Part shown: piece by piece, positions 1 to 12,552 of the stretch
How positions within the stretch are numbered: position 1 is the stretch's first letter
Layout: every line of letters begins with the position of its first letter
Assembly (NCBI GenBank): GCA_963969395.1
Contig: OZ017795.1
Coordinates: 21,619,063 to 21,683,062 of the forward strand
Source: Pseudoscleropodium purum
Lineage: Eukaryota > Streptophyta > Bryopsida > Hypnales > Brachytheciaceae
Length of the DNA stretch: 64,000 nt
Direction: 5' to 3'
Notes under the pieces: model-generated
Database searches by the model: none
What the model saw: only the letters and a program-made list of their open reading frames with translations
What the model was told of the DNA's origin: nothing
Made by a program: the position numbers and the translations under genes

Positions 1-3000
1 ACTATGAAAATGGAGGGGGTAGTCAAAAATGGATTGCCTACTCTAGGGTTTAGACTCTTTGATTTGTCATGTGATAAGCATATAAATATTTAATGATCAT
101 TTTTTTATTCCCAAAATATTTGTTTCTATTGAATCAAATTATTAACCCAAGAGTACTCCAACGTCCAGTTTTTGGAAAAAACAAATTTAAATTCGATTTT
201 CTTTTTGATTATTGCTTGGATGAAAGTCATTTAATTTGTGGAGATATTTTATCAAGTTGTTGTCGTATCCAATGGTTGGATTTGGTGTTATTAGAGCTAA
301 TATTTTTCTAAAATTACAAATGTGGAAGTTTGTCAAGCCCCAAATGGCATTGATTTTAGTTTGAAATTGGATTTGCAAAATGAGGTCATAGATTTAAAGA
401 ACACAAAAATTTCAATAAATCACCATATCAAAAGAACCTCATTTCAAATCCATTCCAACAAGTTTTACTCAAAAATGATAATATTTTGCCTATCATTGAA
501 TTTAGAAGGAATTTAGAGATTTCCTTTTCAAAATGTATACTAAAAATATTGGTGAGAGCACTAGTGAATCTAACTATACGGATAGACTCTAAAATTCAAA
601 ATCTAATATTTGTATTTGTATATCGATTCCCAAATATTCTTCCAAATAGCACTCTATAAAGATTTTTTTCAAATCGTCAATTTGGGAAATGGATCTAGAC
701 TTTTAGAAGTTAAATACAAATTAGACTAAAAAAATAGAGTATGTGCACATGAAGCAACCACCATTTTAGGTTTAAATGACATCATGACACTTAGCTTATA
801 TTTTTTAGTGTAGCTACTATTGGCTTGGCTTTATACGATGAAGATCATACCATATTTGAATTGTTGAAGTGCCCATTGGGACCATGTCTCGCTTTTGCAA
901 GAAATCGACTGTACCCAAGGTTTTCAAGAAAAATTGACATAAAATAATCTACTATACTCCAAGTGGTTAGGAAAAATGGACATGGAAAAATCTATTCAAC
1001 AATGAAAGTAGTTGCATCGAGGAAGTAATCAATATCTTTTTTTTGTTGATGAGGCAAATGTCTTCTATATATTTAGTATTGATTCATGATGAATAGATTC
1101 TTAATTGATGTTGTCTCTAAAGGGGGTAGAGTTCTTGTTCTTGAACCCTTCAATGAAGTCTTAGGTCTTGATAGGGCAACCTAAAATTAGATTTAAGAAT
1201 CTTTCTTATATAGACCTTGCAAAGCTTCTACAAATGATCAATCAATGATGAGCTTCCACCTTCTTGAAGGCAACATACAACCTCAAAGCAATTGCACAAT
1301 AGTTCTAACAAACTTTTTGATGTAAAATCTACACATTCAAATTGTGATTTGAAACACAAAATTTTGCTTGGTGGATGTATGTTTTGGAGAGAAAGAAATC
1401 TTAATGATATCAATAATTGGATTTATAGTTTAATATTATATATGTTATATATCTTCAAGATTTTGTGAAATCCAAATCTCTAAGGTTAGCTTTGACATTT
1501 AAGGATTAATATCAAAGTAGTATTGGTTGACTTATTTGTAGTTATTTAAATGAATTTTATCTTATGAAGATCCAAATTTTTTTTAAATAGATGGCATAGG
1601 TTAAGGTATTGGGATGGAATTTTATAAAAGTTTTGAGTACACTTATTTATGTACTTTGAAAACTCATAGGTTTTTAAATACAAAGCTAAAAAAACATATT
1701 TTATAAGAATCTAAAATTTCTTTTTTATTACAAAATCTTCTACAATTCAATACTAAAAACTATGCTCAAAACCTCATTCCTACTTTATTCTAATAGGAAT
1801 CAAAGCTTTGTGTTGGTTGCAATTATTTCACGTTTAAATACAAATTCCATCTTCTATAGTAGTCATGAAGTGGATAGGGTTTTAAAATAGCTTACATGTT
1901 CCCACGGGCATTATTATAAGACATAAATGATCACCGGCCATCAACACATGTAAACCATCTTAGAATCCCATCAATTTTACCACCTTCAATCTCAGTGAAA
2001 AAGACTCTTGTGCTGACTTTGATGATTGAATATTAGAGTTGAACTTAATGCAACCAATGTATTAGACATAAAATGAGTGGCCAAGTGGAGATTCGATTGT
2101 CTTTGCATATACTATTTGTCCTTTATAATTTTCCCATTATCTAGGACTCAAGAACCAATAATACTTGCCATTTACATCCACTACATTGATCCTACACATT
2201 CTTGGAAGTTAGAACTTTCTAGACCTTATCAAATGGGCACACCTGAATCACACCCTGCCTAAAACCGCCATCATCACTTTTGCGCACATCTCCATAATTA
2301 ATATGTATATACATTGAAGAAATGATTCCACAACACATACCTACCAAAAAAAGACTTTGACCCTTCATAAATTTTGCATATGATATCCGAATGTCATATT
2401 CTTCGATGCGTTATAACCTCCTTCTACTTGCCGAGAAAAAAATATGAAAATTTGACCAATGTCACAGCAGCAAATTTTGTTGGTTGTTTGTGGTACCCAC
2501 CTCAGCTACCTTCTCCTTCAATTACCAATAGAATCCAATTACCAGTAGGATCCACTGTAACCATAATAACCCCATAATGGGTTCATTAAAATCACTCAAA
2601 ATTCCATTCATTTGTTTAAATTTATTTATTTTAAAACCCAAAGCAGACTGTGGAGCTATGACTTGAAACCCATCCTCCACCAGAGAGTGGTTCATTCATC
2701 ACCTCATCATAATTAATAAATGTGTTAAATCAGATTCAGACCTTGTGTTCACTTATTGATTCCATGATTAACCCATGATTAATCCTTAACCTTGGAAGGA
2801 CGGGCCCATGATCACCATTTCAAGCCTCATTGTCTATCACTATCTTCTGTTTGCTCCATTTTGCAACTAAGGTAGAAGTACCTATTTCAGATAACTTAAC
2901 CCTAGACCACCCAAGAGGACAGAAAGTGTCCTCGCATAGTTTTAAGTTCAATTCAAAGTACTGTAACTTTTGCATCCCATGTCCAAATTCAATAAAACTT

Positions 3001-3450
3001 GTTGGAAAATTTGTGCCTTTTCTTCTAGTTTGTGTGGTAAAATTTTCAGATCAATTCAAGAGGTAATGAATATTTGGAAGTCAATCGAAGTTCACAGGTT
3101 CAATTTGATTCACCAAAGTGCACTTCATGGCTGCAACTTCAGGGGCTTGTATCTCCTTCATCCAATGTTCGATTTCAATAAAAATTTGTTGGGTTATATT
3201 TCCCTTGAAGTCTAGTTATTGTGGTAAATTTTTTATGTCAATCCAAGTTATTTTGACTGTTTAAGAGCAATTCAAAATTCAAAATCCCACCATTTATGGA
3301 TTACAGTGAACTTTGGTGGCTTGTATCTTCTTCATACACTATCCGTTTCCAATATAAAAAAATTGTAAAAGTTGTGCATACTAATCTAGTTTGTGTGGAT
3401 AAAATTTCATATCAATCCAAAAAGTAATGGATTACTGAAAAGCAAGGAGG
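1..3450. other. AT-rich intergenic DNA, no gene seen
   Basis: I find no supportable coding region. The short open frames lack codon structure and any family resemblance. The only structure I see is a segment at about 2250-2465 that recurs at 31.4 kb, and a degenerate array at about 2950-3430 with roughly three related units, each carrying a variant of the phrase CTAGTTTGTGTGGTAAAATT. Confidence 0.6.
2250..2465 (+). repeat. dispersed repeat, copy 1 (partner at 31.4 kb)
   Basis: This stretch and 31398-31625 share a common order of motifs: a CATCATCACTTT-like segment, then 'acatctcc', then 'cttcataa(c)ttttgcatatg', 'tatccaaatg', 'ttggtgcgttggaatctcc' and 'gaaaatttgac'. Shorter versions of the second half occur near 26425-26500 and 44815-44905. 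No terminal repeats or reading frame were found, so the element type is unknown. Confidence 0.55.
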
Positions 3451-3864
3451 TTCTACCCTAGATGTGTTTTTTGCAACTTTTCTTGCCTATTTTTTGACAT
3501 TTGCAAGCCATTTTGCAAACACATTGAGTCAAATGAATGATATTTTTTTCACCAATGTCTTTGTATGTTGGTTTTGAATCACTTTGTAGTTTAAAGTTTT
3601 TTCATTTGATTAGGCTTAGAAATCAAATTTCACCTCTAAATGTGTTTTTAGGAAAATTTCAGCATTCTTTTTCAACACTAAAACATTATAATCTCGCAAT
3701 CTATGCAGTCAAATGACTTTAAATTTGATACACATCATTAACAACATGTACACTATAAGATTGCACAGTTAAGATCTCTATAGCTTAGTGACATTTAGAT
3801 CTATATCACTTTAAAAGCAATGATTTTTTTGAACCCAAAACAGCCTTGGGCCTTCTAGGGTTAA
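3451..3864. mobile_element. short diverged relative of the TTAA element family
   Basis: The left end reads TTCTACCCTAGA and the right end reads TCTAGGGTTAA, which is close to an inverted repeat. The interior carries the 'atctcgcaatctatgcagt' and 'taagat' motifs that also occur inside the 0.9 kb TTAA elements, and the right end 'agccttgggccttctagggtt' resembles their right end. At about 414 bp it is less than half the usual length, so it is either an internally deleted or an older version. Confidence 0.4.
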
Positions 3865-4505
3865 GCATTTCAAACTAGATGATGTAAAAAAGTCATAGGG
3901 AACTGAGTTCAAAGTGTGCAAAAATAGGTTGGGAAGAATGCAAAAAAAATCAAAAAAATATTCTCCAAAAATGAATATTTTATTGAATATAAAAGTGGAT
4001 TTTGCACCGGACTCATTCTCGTTTTATAGACTCATCTACTATGGTTAGCTTTGGCACTTTTCCTTAGTCCAAGAGGGAAGAGAGATTAGTGGATAAGAAG
4101 GTACAAACCAAGAATCTTTTTCAATGACCATTGCATCTACTTGTTGTCTACAATAGGTTAGCCTACAAAGCAATTATAGGGGGCTTGTGTGAAATAAATA
4201 CTTCTACCTTAGATATGAATGAATATAAGTTAACATTCAAAAGCATTCAAAGATATTGTCTTTTCCTCTCGAGAGCCTTCATCCGCACAATTCATCCATA
4301 TGATTAATGTACACTTTAGTACCAAGATAGTGGCAATACATTTGTTGTGTACTCCACTCTTTTTTCAAATTCTAGGACCGAACATGCAATTCAACAAATA
4401 ACTTAATTGTAAAGAAAGATGGATTGTGAAAACCCCAAAGAACTCATTGAATAGTATACCATGCAATTTAATTAGTTGCCATCAAAATCATATTTTGTGT
4501 TTTCA

Positions 4506-5125
4506 TGTGAGAAGATAAGCCCTTCATATCCTCATGAGGTAGTAATAGGTAGAACAACCCATGTGGGATATGTAAATTAGAATCTAGAGTTTCCCAACTA
4601 CTCATAGTTAAGTTAAAAGTAGGAATTGTGTTTGAAGTAAAATTTTAGACTTCATTTAGGTGTAGTGTAATAATTTATTTATTTATTTAACTTTGAACTA
4701 AAAAAAGTTGGGAAATTAAGTTAAATTTCATATCCAAAAATTTGTTTGGGATCCTAAGCATCCAATCAAAAGTTATGGACAATTTTAAAGAGGATTCTTG
4801 AAAATGTGAATGAAAATGCCCCTTCCAACCTCTCTTTGAAATTTGTTCATGACTTGTGATTGGAGGCTTAAAATCCCAAACACTTTTCCAAGAAATGAAA
4901 CTTAATTTAATTTTTCAACTTTTTTAGTTCAAAAGTTGTTTTTTAAATTTATCATACTATACCTCAATGAGGTCTTAAATTTTACTTTGAACACAATTCC
5001 TACTTTTAACTTAACTATGAGTAGTTGGGAAACTCTAGATTCTAATTTACATATCCTATATGGGTTGTTTTCCTTCCAAGCACCTCATGTAAATATAAAG
5101 AGATTTTCTTCTTACTTACAAACCT
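4506..5125. mobile_element. 620 bp fold-back (long inverted repeat) element
   Basis: The left arm (about 4506-4810) and the right arm (about 4820-5125) are reverse complements over nearly their whole length, with the centre near 4815. An example is the phrase AATCTAGAGTTTCCCAACTA on the left at about 4591 and its exact complement on the right at about 5020. Similarity is highest in the outer half and falls towards the centre. It has no coding capacity. It is best read as a fold-back MITE or an inverted duplication. Confidence 0.8.
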
Positions 5126-5617
5126 AAAGCATTAATGACTTTCAAATGAATGTGAGGTAATTCAAACATTGAAAATTTTGATCTCAATAAATTGATTGAC
5201 AATGTGTTTGAAGTTGGTATTTTGTTTCTACTTGTAATAGAAAGTACTTCATTAATCCTAATGTATAATTGTATTCTGGCAAGTGTCCTCATAGTTATTG
5301 ATTGGGGTCTCGAATATACCACATTATTTCATCCTATAGATGAAATAATGTTGCATATTCCACATCATTTTATTAATGGGAGGTAGTCACTCTAATTGCT
5401 ATTACATTTTATGAAAATTTTATATTTATTTGTCATAGGTGAAGCCACTCACATGTCTATTGTAAATTATAAATTTATAAAAAAATTTGAGAAAAAATGA
5501 AAATACTATGAATTTCTTAAGAGAAAATGAACAAAATTTGTATAAAATATATAATACACTTGAAAATTTTGGAATCTTCACTACATATGTATTCTATTGA
5601 ATATGGCATCCAATAGT

Positions 5618-5828
5618 GCTAATATGTAAGCGTGAAAAAGCAAGTACGTGAGTTTTGAGCATATATAAGTAGATATACTACAACCATTGAAGGTGCTTAT
5701 AATATAAACATCTATAATATAGGTACCTATATTATAATTACACTATATTTATGAAAAGCTTCCATAACATAGGTTTGTAGTCTTATAGGTTCATGTGCTT
5801 ATACTCTTTAGCTCACATAATAGTAACT
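5618..5828. mobile_element. AT-rich MITE family 'GCTAATATG', copy 1
   Basis: The left end starts GCTAATATGTAAGC and the right end is the imperfect complement, ending CTCACATAATAGTAAC. The middle contains a run of 'tataatata' blocks and the conserved phrase 'ctacaaccattgaaggt'. Two further copies lie at 9762-9920 (inverted) and 18012-18232. It is non-coding. Confidence 0.65.
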
Positions 5829-5941
5829 CTTATATAGCATCATAGTCTAAAATCATTAGAAAATAAAAAAATCATGGTTATATACCAAAGTTCATATTGT
5901 TACAAAACATTGAAATTCATAATTTTTTCAAAATTTTCAAG

Positions 5942-6165
5942 CATTAGAAGATATTTAGCTACTCTGAAGGGTTGTGAGTTCTTCTAATTTTCCAAACTGT
6001 GGGAACTTGCTGCAGCAACTATCTAATGTGGCATAGCAACTGCTACATCATATAGAAAAATTAAAATTAAAAATTCAATTTCTAAAATTTTAAAAATAAA
6101 AATAAAAATCTAAAAAAAATTTGTAACAACGGCCCTTCTCTCATTGTTGGCAAAATCATCTAATG
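5942..6165. mobile_element. MULE-type MITE, copy 1
   Basis: The ends are CATTAGAAGAT and ATCATCTAATG. The subterminal GAAGGGTTG / GGCCCTTCTC pair matches the copies at 36707-36964 and 54965-55233. The interior is very AT-rich and non-coding. I could not find a clean target duplication here. Confidence 0.55.
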
Positions 6166-6452
6166 TAGAGTAGAAACTGCACTTGATAAGCTTCATTTCA
6201 TTAGTTGAATTCAAATTCAAAAGTATCATTTTTATGACGTCAAGAGAAAATAGCAAGAAATGGCCAAAATACATTAAAAAAATTTGTGGATTAAGCATTT
6301 TCTTTTTTAGAAAAGTGAGTAATAGCATAATGAAAGAATTGACAATATTATTCATGAAAATGTACTCAAGTACCTTCAAGTATTTTTTCCATCCAATAGT
6401 CTTAGGTGATGTTATCCATTAGACAATGAGTATCTGCAACAATATAATAAGG

Positions 6453-7388
6453 TTGATCCCTAAAGTTCTTTGACTATGTTTTCACCAAAAATGCTCCCAA
6501 ATTGCCATTTTTAGGACAAGTATAAAAAAAATTTAAAATATTTTTAGACACATCCAACCATAGGATCTTGTAGTATGATCATTTCAAAAGATGTGGAAAA
6601 AATTTCAAAAATTTCCTCCATGTAGATTGCAAGATATTAGTAGTTGAATTGACAAAAAACCTTTTTTGGCCCTGCAAAAAACCAAGGAGCTACACTTTAC
6701 AAGGTTATATTTGTATAAAAAAATGTCCAAAATGGTTGCAACTCTTTGAATTCATTCTTCAAGGCATATTGGCTACATGCTTGAAAAATTTCAGGTCATT
6801 TGGAATTATACAACATATAGGAAAAAAATAGTAAGTAGAAAGAAGTAAAGAATGAATCAAAATACTAAATTGTTAATAATTTAGTTATAGAATTGAAAAA
6901 TGCCAATCCCAATGTTTGTAATGTTGTAATAAACAATCTTCACCTAATGTTTTTTATTTTTTCCAAAAATATTGAAAATTGACTTCAATAAAGGACTTCA
7001 AAGTCTATTTTGGAATACAGAATCCATGACTGCCCGCAAAGTAAAACACCCCATAACTTTTGACTCATTGATCAAAATGGAATGATTCAAAGCTTTTTAT
7101 GTATATATAAATCTAGAAAATTAATTTCAAATTTTTGTTTTGAAAAAAGTGAATTTTTCAGATCCGCTTGGACTGCCCAAGTTGAAAAATAAACTACATA
7201 TTAGGCTATTAGGCCATTACTTTTGACTCATATTTTCAAATGTCTTGAAATTTAGTGCACATGAAAGATATTCCTTGTCCACACCTTCTATTAAAATTTG
7301 GGTTGAGAATATAGAAATCTCCGCTTACATACACCTGCTCAAAAAAGTTATGTTGCCAAAAAAAACACCTTGGTTCTTTAGAGATTAA
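6453..7388 (+). mobile_element. TTAA element, family 1, copy A
   Basis: It begins near TTGATCCCTAAAGTTC (a decayed TTAACCCCTAAAG) and ends TTCTTTAGAGATTAA. The 936 bp interior is collinear with the copies at 19068, 24659 and 28343: 'tttgactatgttttcacc', 'gatcttgtagta', 'gattgcaagatattag', 'acaacatatagg', 'ccaatcccaatg', 'catgaaagatattccttg'. There is no reading frame of useful length. Confidence 0.75.
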
Positions 7389-9761
7389 AGGACCTTGAAA
7401 GTCTAACTAAGGGGCATTTTGAAAGTCAAACCTCAATTTTCACATACTTCTTGATTTCAAATATACTAACAAAAATATAGCTCTAATAGTTTGTTCTTTA
7501 TTCAAATTTCATTTTTTCAAAATCGTTAAAATTTTAGTTTTTGTGACACTTGGAAGGTAGCATCTTGAATGCCAACCCAATCCAATCCCTCTATTTGAAA
7601 ATTTAGATTGCAACTTTAGATCCAATCAATATGGGATATATTGCCATATCCATATCTTTATTATGTATTTGTATTATGTATCTACATATGTCTTTTGTAT
7701 CATGTATCAAGTATTATGTATCCATATACATCTTTTGTATCTATATCTATACTCGAGAGCAATGGCCATTGATTTTTGGCAAATCCAAGGGCAAACATCC
7801 AATGGCTCCCTTATTGAGATCCAATGGCCTTCCTTAGCCCTAAATTCAAATTGCAATCAAATATTCAACTTTATAAATTTTATAATTTTTTCTATTAGCA
7901 CAAGAAATAAACTTGATTAACTTTATTTATTAGTTGGAGTCAAATTTAAGAAGTTTCATATCCATTGGTAAAATTTATATTTACATCAAGTAGCTAGCTA
8001 AATTGCCCAATTTTCTATAAGATGATCTCTGACACTTATTTTTAAATTCATATAGAAATATGCAAGATCCACATGATGATCTACTTTAGTGCTTTGCAGA
8101 AAGATGATTATAAAAAAAAATTGGATGTTCTAGGGTTGATGCTTAGTCTAATTATATATATGGCATTCACTCCCTCCAAAGTTAGTTTTCATCCAACTAA
8201 GTTATAACTTTTATGAAGAAGGTGATGGATATTATTGAAAAAACTAGAAAGTTATCTATTATAAAATGTTGATGGTTTCTTATTCATATGTGTTATATTA
8301 TACAAATAAATACAAAATCAAGTAAGGGTTTCTATTTTTCTTTCATAATGAAATCACTCTAAATAGAAAATTTCATAAAAATAAGAACCAACAAAGTTTT
8401 TGTGAATGTAAAAAGTTTTGTTAATTTTTTGCATTTCAAATTAAAGCACTCATATTTAATTTAATAATAGACAACTTAACATGATTAAAAGTAATAATGA
8501 TAATATAAAACAATATAAAAAGGTTTTATTTTAGTTCAAGAGCATTTAAAATTAAATAATATCTACAGAACATACATTTCATACACTCAAATGATTAAAA
8601 AGGTGGCATGGATGTTTAACATTAGATAAGCCCAAATAAATCAATTTAGAGTTGCTAGCTCTTTCTAAGTTGATGTCAACATTAGTTATGTCCAATCTCA
8701 TCCATTGAAATTTCTAAGATTTATGAATTAATTTAAAACATTTTTTGAATGTACATTTTCAAAATTCTCTTTGAAGATATTCAACATTTCAAAAGAGTAC
8801 TAGCTCAAAAATGAACTTATAATAATAACTTCAAATAATAACTCATATAAAAATATTGAAAAATGTCTAACATATGAACATATAATTAATGAGGCATTAT
8901 TAAAGATTTTGTTTGAAAGTCTCATTAACTTATTATTCTAATTTACACCTTGTAATTCATCTTAATGATCTTAAAAACTTATATTTTATGGTCTTTTAAG
9001 TATCAAGGGTTGATGATCCTTTCAATTGAAGAACTTAGGGAAAAACCCAGCATAAATTAATTTTTGTTTGAAATATTATCCCCAAGGAGAATATGGTAAA
9101 CTAGTGATTGTTGATCTTAAGTTAGAGGTAGAATAAATGATGGTTTGACACAAATCCATACACACACAAGAAACATCTACACATGAGTTGCTTCAAAACA
9201 TCAACAATGGAAAGTCTAAACTATTTAATCACATTGCCAAAGAAATCGCTTTTCATTGTGCTTGGATGCACTTCATCTATTATATACTTTGTATAATGCT
9301 TGTCGTGAGCTCTTGAAAACATTTATTGTCCAACCATCAATGCCAACTCATTAGGAGACAATCCCTAGAAGACTAAATAGCATTTTTTTTGACAACATAG
9401 CATTTTTGGTCATCTATTTACAAACATAATTTTCACTTTTTTCTTTGAAATCTTTACATAACATGTGGTCACATAGTAGCTCTAAGGTGCAAAAAATATC
9501 ATAACATTTGACTACATGATTAAAAAAGCTAGTATATGATATGTTAATTCTTTTTTAACAAGAACAATCCAAGCAACTCCAAAAAAAAATTTAAGAAAAA
9601 AATTTGAACATCATTTCCTAAATTTATATATATTTTGATCTATACATTTTGGGATTAAAAGTTTGAAAGATGAAACCTAATCTTTTTGGAAAAGTTGAAT
9701 ATACTTCTTTTTGAAATCTATGCATTGTGATCCTAAAATTAGTAAGGTTTCTTACAGGGTT
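7389..9761. other. AT-rich intergenic DNA, no gene seen
   Basis: No coding region, RNA gene or clear repeat boundary was recognised. A short run of 'tatgtatc' words at 7660-7750 is low-complexity sequence. Confidence 0.5.
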
Positions 9762-9920
9762 GCTAATATGTTAGCCTATAAACGTGAATACATGAGCCTA
9801 GAAGACTATACACCTATATTATAGGTATTTATGTAATAAAGACCTTCAATGGTTGTAGTATATCTACTTATATGTATACTCAAAGCTCACATGCTTGCAT
9901 TTTTATGATCACATACTAGC
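9762..9920. mobile_element. AT-rich MITE family 'GCTAATATG', copy 2 (inverted)
   Basis: The left end is GCTAATATGTTAGCC and the right end is ATGATCACATACTAGC, which form an imperfect terminal inverted repeat of about 36 bp. Internally 'ccttcaatggttgtagtatatct' is the complement of the matching phrase in copy 1. Confidence 0.65.
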
Positions 9921-10633
9921 ATCGTTGCTTAAAAAGTAATTTAATCCCTAAAATTTAGGAAAATATACTCTAACAAGTGAACTAAAGGATTCTATAGTTG
10001 GATTTGCTAATAAATAATTATAAATGAAAGTTTTAACCTTGCTTTGAATATGAATACTTTGAAGTCATTTTAGACCTAAAACATGAAAGAACTTTAGGGG
10101 TAAAATCTACTTTCTAAGCACCTTGACATGGCATGGCATGGAAGTTTAAGCACTCAATGGATGGACATACTATTCTTTCATTCACTCACTCTAGCTAGTC
10201 TAATGATCAAGTGAGCTTAATATAATAATTTTGAGCTTCATACAAATTGATAAAAATTTGGATGAGTATTAAGGTAATTACACCTAATTTCAACCACTTT
10301 CTAAAACCAATCCCTTTAGATTCTTGTCTAAAATGTACTCCCACTATTCATGAGAGTCTATGGTCAATTTTATAAGCATCTATTCTCGGCACTTTGAAAA
10401 CCTGTAGTTTATTCATACAGTGTCTAAAAAACACATTCTAAGCAAATCTAAAATCTCATTTTGACTACCAATAAGATCCCACCACAAAAAAATTTCCAAT
10501 ATAATAATGGAAACCATGTGGAATTGTTTCTTTGTGCAATTTTAGGTTAGTTACCTTGTTACACAAATTTTTTTTTCCTTCTTCAAAACAAGAACAGTCA
10601 TCCATCAACACCAATTATTATTCTAATTGATTC

Positions 10634-11539
10634 TTAACCCCTAAAGGTCAAAACTGCGTTTTTTGGCAATATAGTGATTTTGGGCAGCTCACTACAAATG
10701 AAGTTTTTATTTTGTTTTTCTGAAATTTTCACACAATATGTGCTCAAGGAGTAACTTTAAGATCCAACAATTTTAATAACTTTTGATTACATGGTTCAAA
10801 AGTTATTGTAAGATATGTAATTTTCAATGCTCAATGGGCAACCCAAAAATTTCTTAAGAAATCACTTTTTCAAAAATAAAAATTTGAAATTGGTTTTCTA
10901 GGTTTCCGTATATGTGGAAACCTTTAAATCATTCCATTTTCATTTACAAGATAAAAGTTATGAGGTGTTCTAGTTTGCGGGTAGTTATAGATTCCCTACT
11001 CAAAAATAAACTTTGAAGTCCTTTATTTAACTCAATTTTGAATATTTTTTGAAAAAAATAAAAATGTATGATGTGGATTGTTTATTACTACATTATTACC
11101 GTTGGGATTGGAATTTTTCAATTTTATAATAAAATTCATAACAATTTAATGTTTTGGACGATTCTCTACTTCTCTCTACTTACTATTTTTTTCCTATATG
11201 TTGTGCAATTCCAAATGATCTAAAACTTTTCAAGCATATAACCAACTTGCTTTGAAGAATGAATTCAAAGAGTAACTACCACTTTGGACATTTTTTTATA
11301 CAAATGTGACCTTGTGAAGTGCATTTGTCTGTATTTTCACTTCAAACACTAATATCTTGCAATCTATATAGTGGAAAATTCTGAAATTTTTTTAACATCT
11401 TTTCAAACTAGTTTACTACAAGATCCTATGGTTATGTGTGTCCAAAATTGTTTTTCATCTAAAATTTGGTGCTTGTACTAGAAATGGTAGTTTTGAACTG
11501 TTTTTGTTGAAAACATAGTGTCCTACCTTTAGGGGTTAA
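10634..11539 (-). mobile_element. TTAA element, family 1, copy B (inverted)
   Basis: Both ends are well kept: TTAACCCCTAAAGGTC on the left and TACCTTTAGGGGTTAA on the right. At 906 bp it has the family order of internal motifs in reverse orientation ('catagtgtcctacc' at the right end, 'tttttggcaatatag' at the left). It is non-coding. Confidence 0.85.
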
Positions 11540-11643
11540 TTCATATTATGACATATCATTTTTAATTTTTTTGGAACCCTGAATTTATTTCTAGAGAACC
11601 AAGAACAAACAATGGAAAACCCAGGGCAGCACCTTGAAGAAAT

Positions 11644-12552
11644 ATTAACCCCTAAAGTCTTGTTGTCCCCTCTGGGGACAAATCAAATTTTGGGCAAGTT
11701 CTTGTGAATTTTGGTGAATTTATTGAAACTGTTCCTCAAGATAGAATAACTGATTAGCTATTTAGAAATATAATTTTTATTTCAATTGATGCCCAAAGGC
11801 AAAAGTTATACTACAAAAAGTCGGAAATTGAACTTAACGGGCAACACACAAAAAATTACAAAAAATCAAAGTAAATTTCAATTTTTTTTTCTAAAATGTT
11901 ATATTTTTGTCTACATGTGAAGCTTTGATTTGTTCTATTTGGACTAATAATGAGAAAATTACGAACAATCTTATTTTTTGGGCAATTTAAGCATCTTCTT
12001 GAAAAAACAACTTCTAGAATTCATTTTTGAATGCAATTTTTACAATTTTTCACAAATTTTTTATTAAAAATGTTGTGTTTTCTTGCTAAAACAATCTTAC
12101 CTTTGGGATTATTGTCTTTCAATTCCATCTTGGAGTTATTATCAATTTTGGGTTTTTTTCAATCTTGAACCTACTCCTACTCAACAATTTTTCAAAGAAT
12201 GAAAACCAAGTGTTTTTTATTTTTATTTTTTTTTCCTAGACTTTCAACTCAACTCTTTAACATTCAAAATTTTGAGTGCAAATAAATTTCACAATTGGCG
12301 GTCAAAGTCATCTGAAATTGCAAGTCAATGTTCAAAAAAACTTTCTTTTTCAACTTTGAATGCTAATATTTTGCAATCTATATGGCCAAAGTTCATGAAA
12401 TTTTTACCACATGAGCTAAGACAAGCAAAGTACAAGATCCTATGGTTAGATTCTAAAAAAATGATTTTTAAAAATTTTCTTGGGTGAACGCAACAAAAAT
12501 GACAGCTTTGAGTGGTTTTTGACAGAAAAATGGCCTTGGGACTTCACTAGGA
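11644..12552 (+). mobile_element. TTAA element, family 2, copy J
   Basis: The left end TTAACCCCTAAAGTC is intact. A perfect 8 bp stem follows just inside it (TTGTCCCC TCT GGGGACAA). The right end is degraded ('ggccttgggacttcactagg'). The left and middle parts differ from family 1, but the right-hand 150 bp resembles the reverse complement of family 1's left end ('gatcctatggtt', 'gttttt'). Confidence 0.7.
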
